DNA from: JBBQIY01 sp964618405
GTDB lineage: Bacteria; Verrucomicrobiota; Kiritimatiellia; RFP12; UBA3636
Direction of reading: 5' to 3'
NCBI GenBank assembly: GCA_964618405.1
Contig: CAZUAY010000262.1
Location: 1 to 5,589 of the forward strand
Length of the DNA: 5,589 bases
This document shows positions 5,575 through 5,589 of this stretch, one piece after another. Each line of letters begins with the position of its first letter. Positions within the stretch are counted from its first letter, which is position 1. Under the pieces are notes generated by a model. That model was not told the origin of the DNA and did no database searches. It was given only the letters and a program-made list of their open reading frames with translations. Position numbers and translations under genes: made by a program.

Positions 5575-5589
5575 GCCCCGTTTCTTTGT

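Overview
The window looks like a bacterial chromosome segment of moderate GC content. The gene at the left edge, a four-helix-bundle protein with a C-terminal 'suffix' region and a topoisomerase-type zinc ribbon, is a type I associate mainly with the PVC superphylum (Lentisphaerota, Kiritimatiellota and relatives). The repeat-rich, hairpin-rich intergenic DNA fits that. This assignment is from memory of the families and is tentative; no rRNA or other phylogenetic marker was tested.

Layout. (1) 1-589: the 3' part of a four-helix-bundle suffix gene; its start lies left of the window. (2) 590-1120: a non-coding array built around three copies of a ~97-bp imperfect palindrome, with smaller G/C-rich hairpins between them. 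(3) 1121-1523: a strong sigma70-type promoter and good ribosome binding site driving a second, broken copy of the same gene family. It is frameshifted near 1257 and cut off at 1516, where its similarity to the first copy stops. (4) 1524-1676: a long hairpin abutting the truncation point, then a weak putative promoter for the next gene. (5) 1677-5324: four same-strand genes that probably form one transcription unit: an exported parvulin-type peptidyl-prolyl isomerase, a tail-anchored FHA-domain protein, ispF (MEP isoprenoid pathway) and cysS (cysteinyl-tRNA synthetase). The first and last intergenic gaps are 44 and 41 bp, and the FHA and ispF genes overlap by one base (TAATG). (6) 5325-5589: non-coding DNA with several short hairpins and a small direct repeat.

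The right-hand genes are ordinary housekeeping and envelope functions. ispF next to cysS is a common bacterial neighbourhood. The FHA protein is unassigned beyond its domain; it would read phosphothreonine marks at the inner face of the cytoplasmic membrane. The part worth a second look is the left 1.6 kb, where two related four-helix-bundle genes, one intact at its 3' end and one decaying, bracket an array of palindromes. That arrangement suggests a repeat-associated, possibly mobile or recombination-prone unit, but no transposase, reverse transcriptase or other mobilising enzyme is visible here, so this is only a hypothesis.
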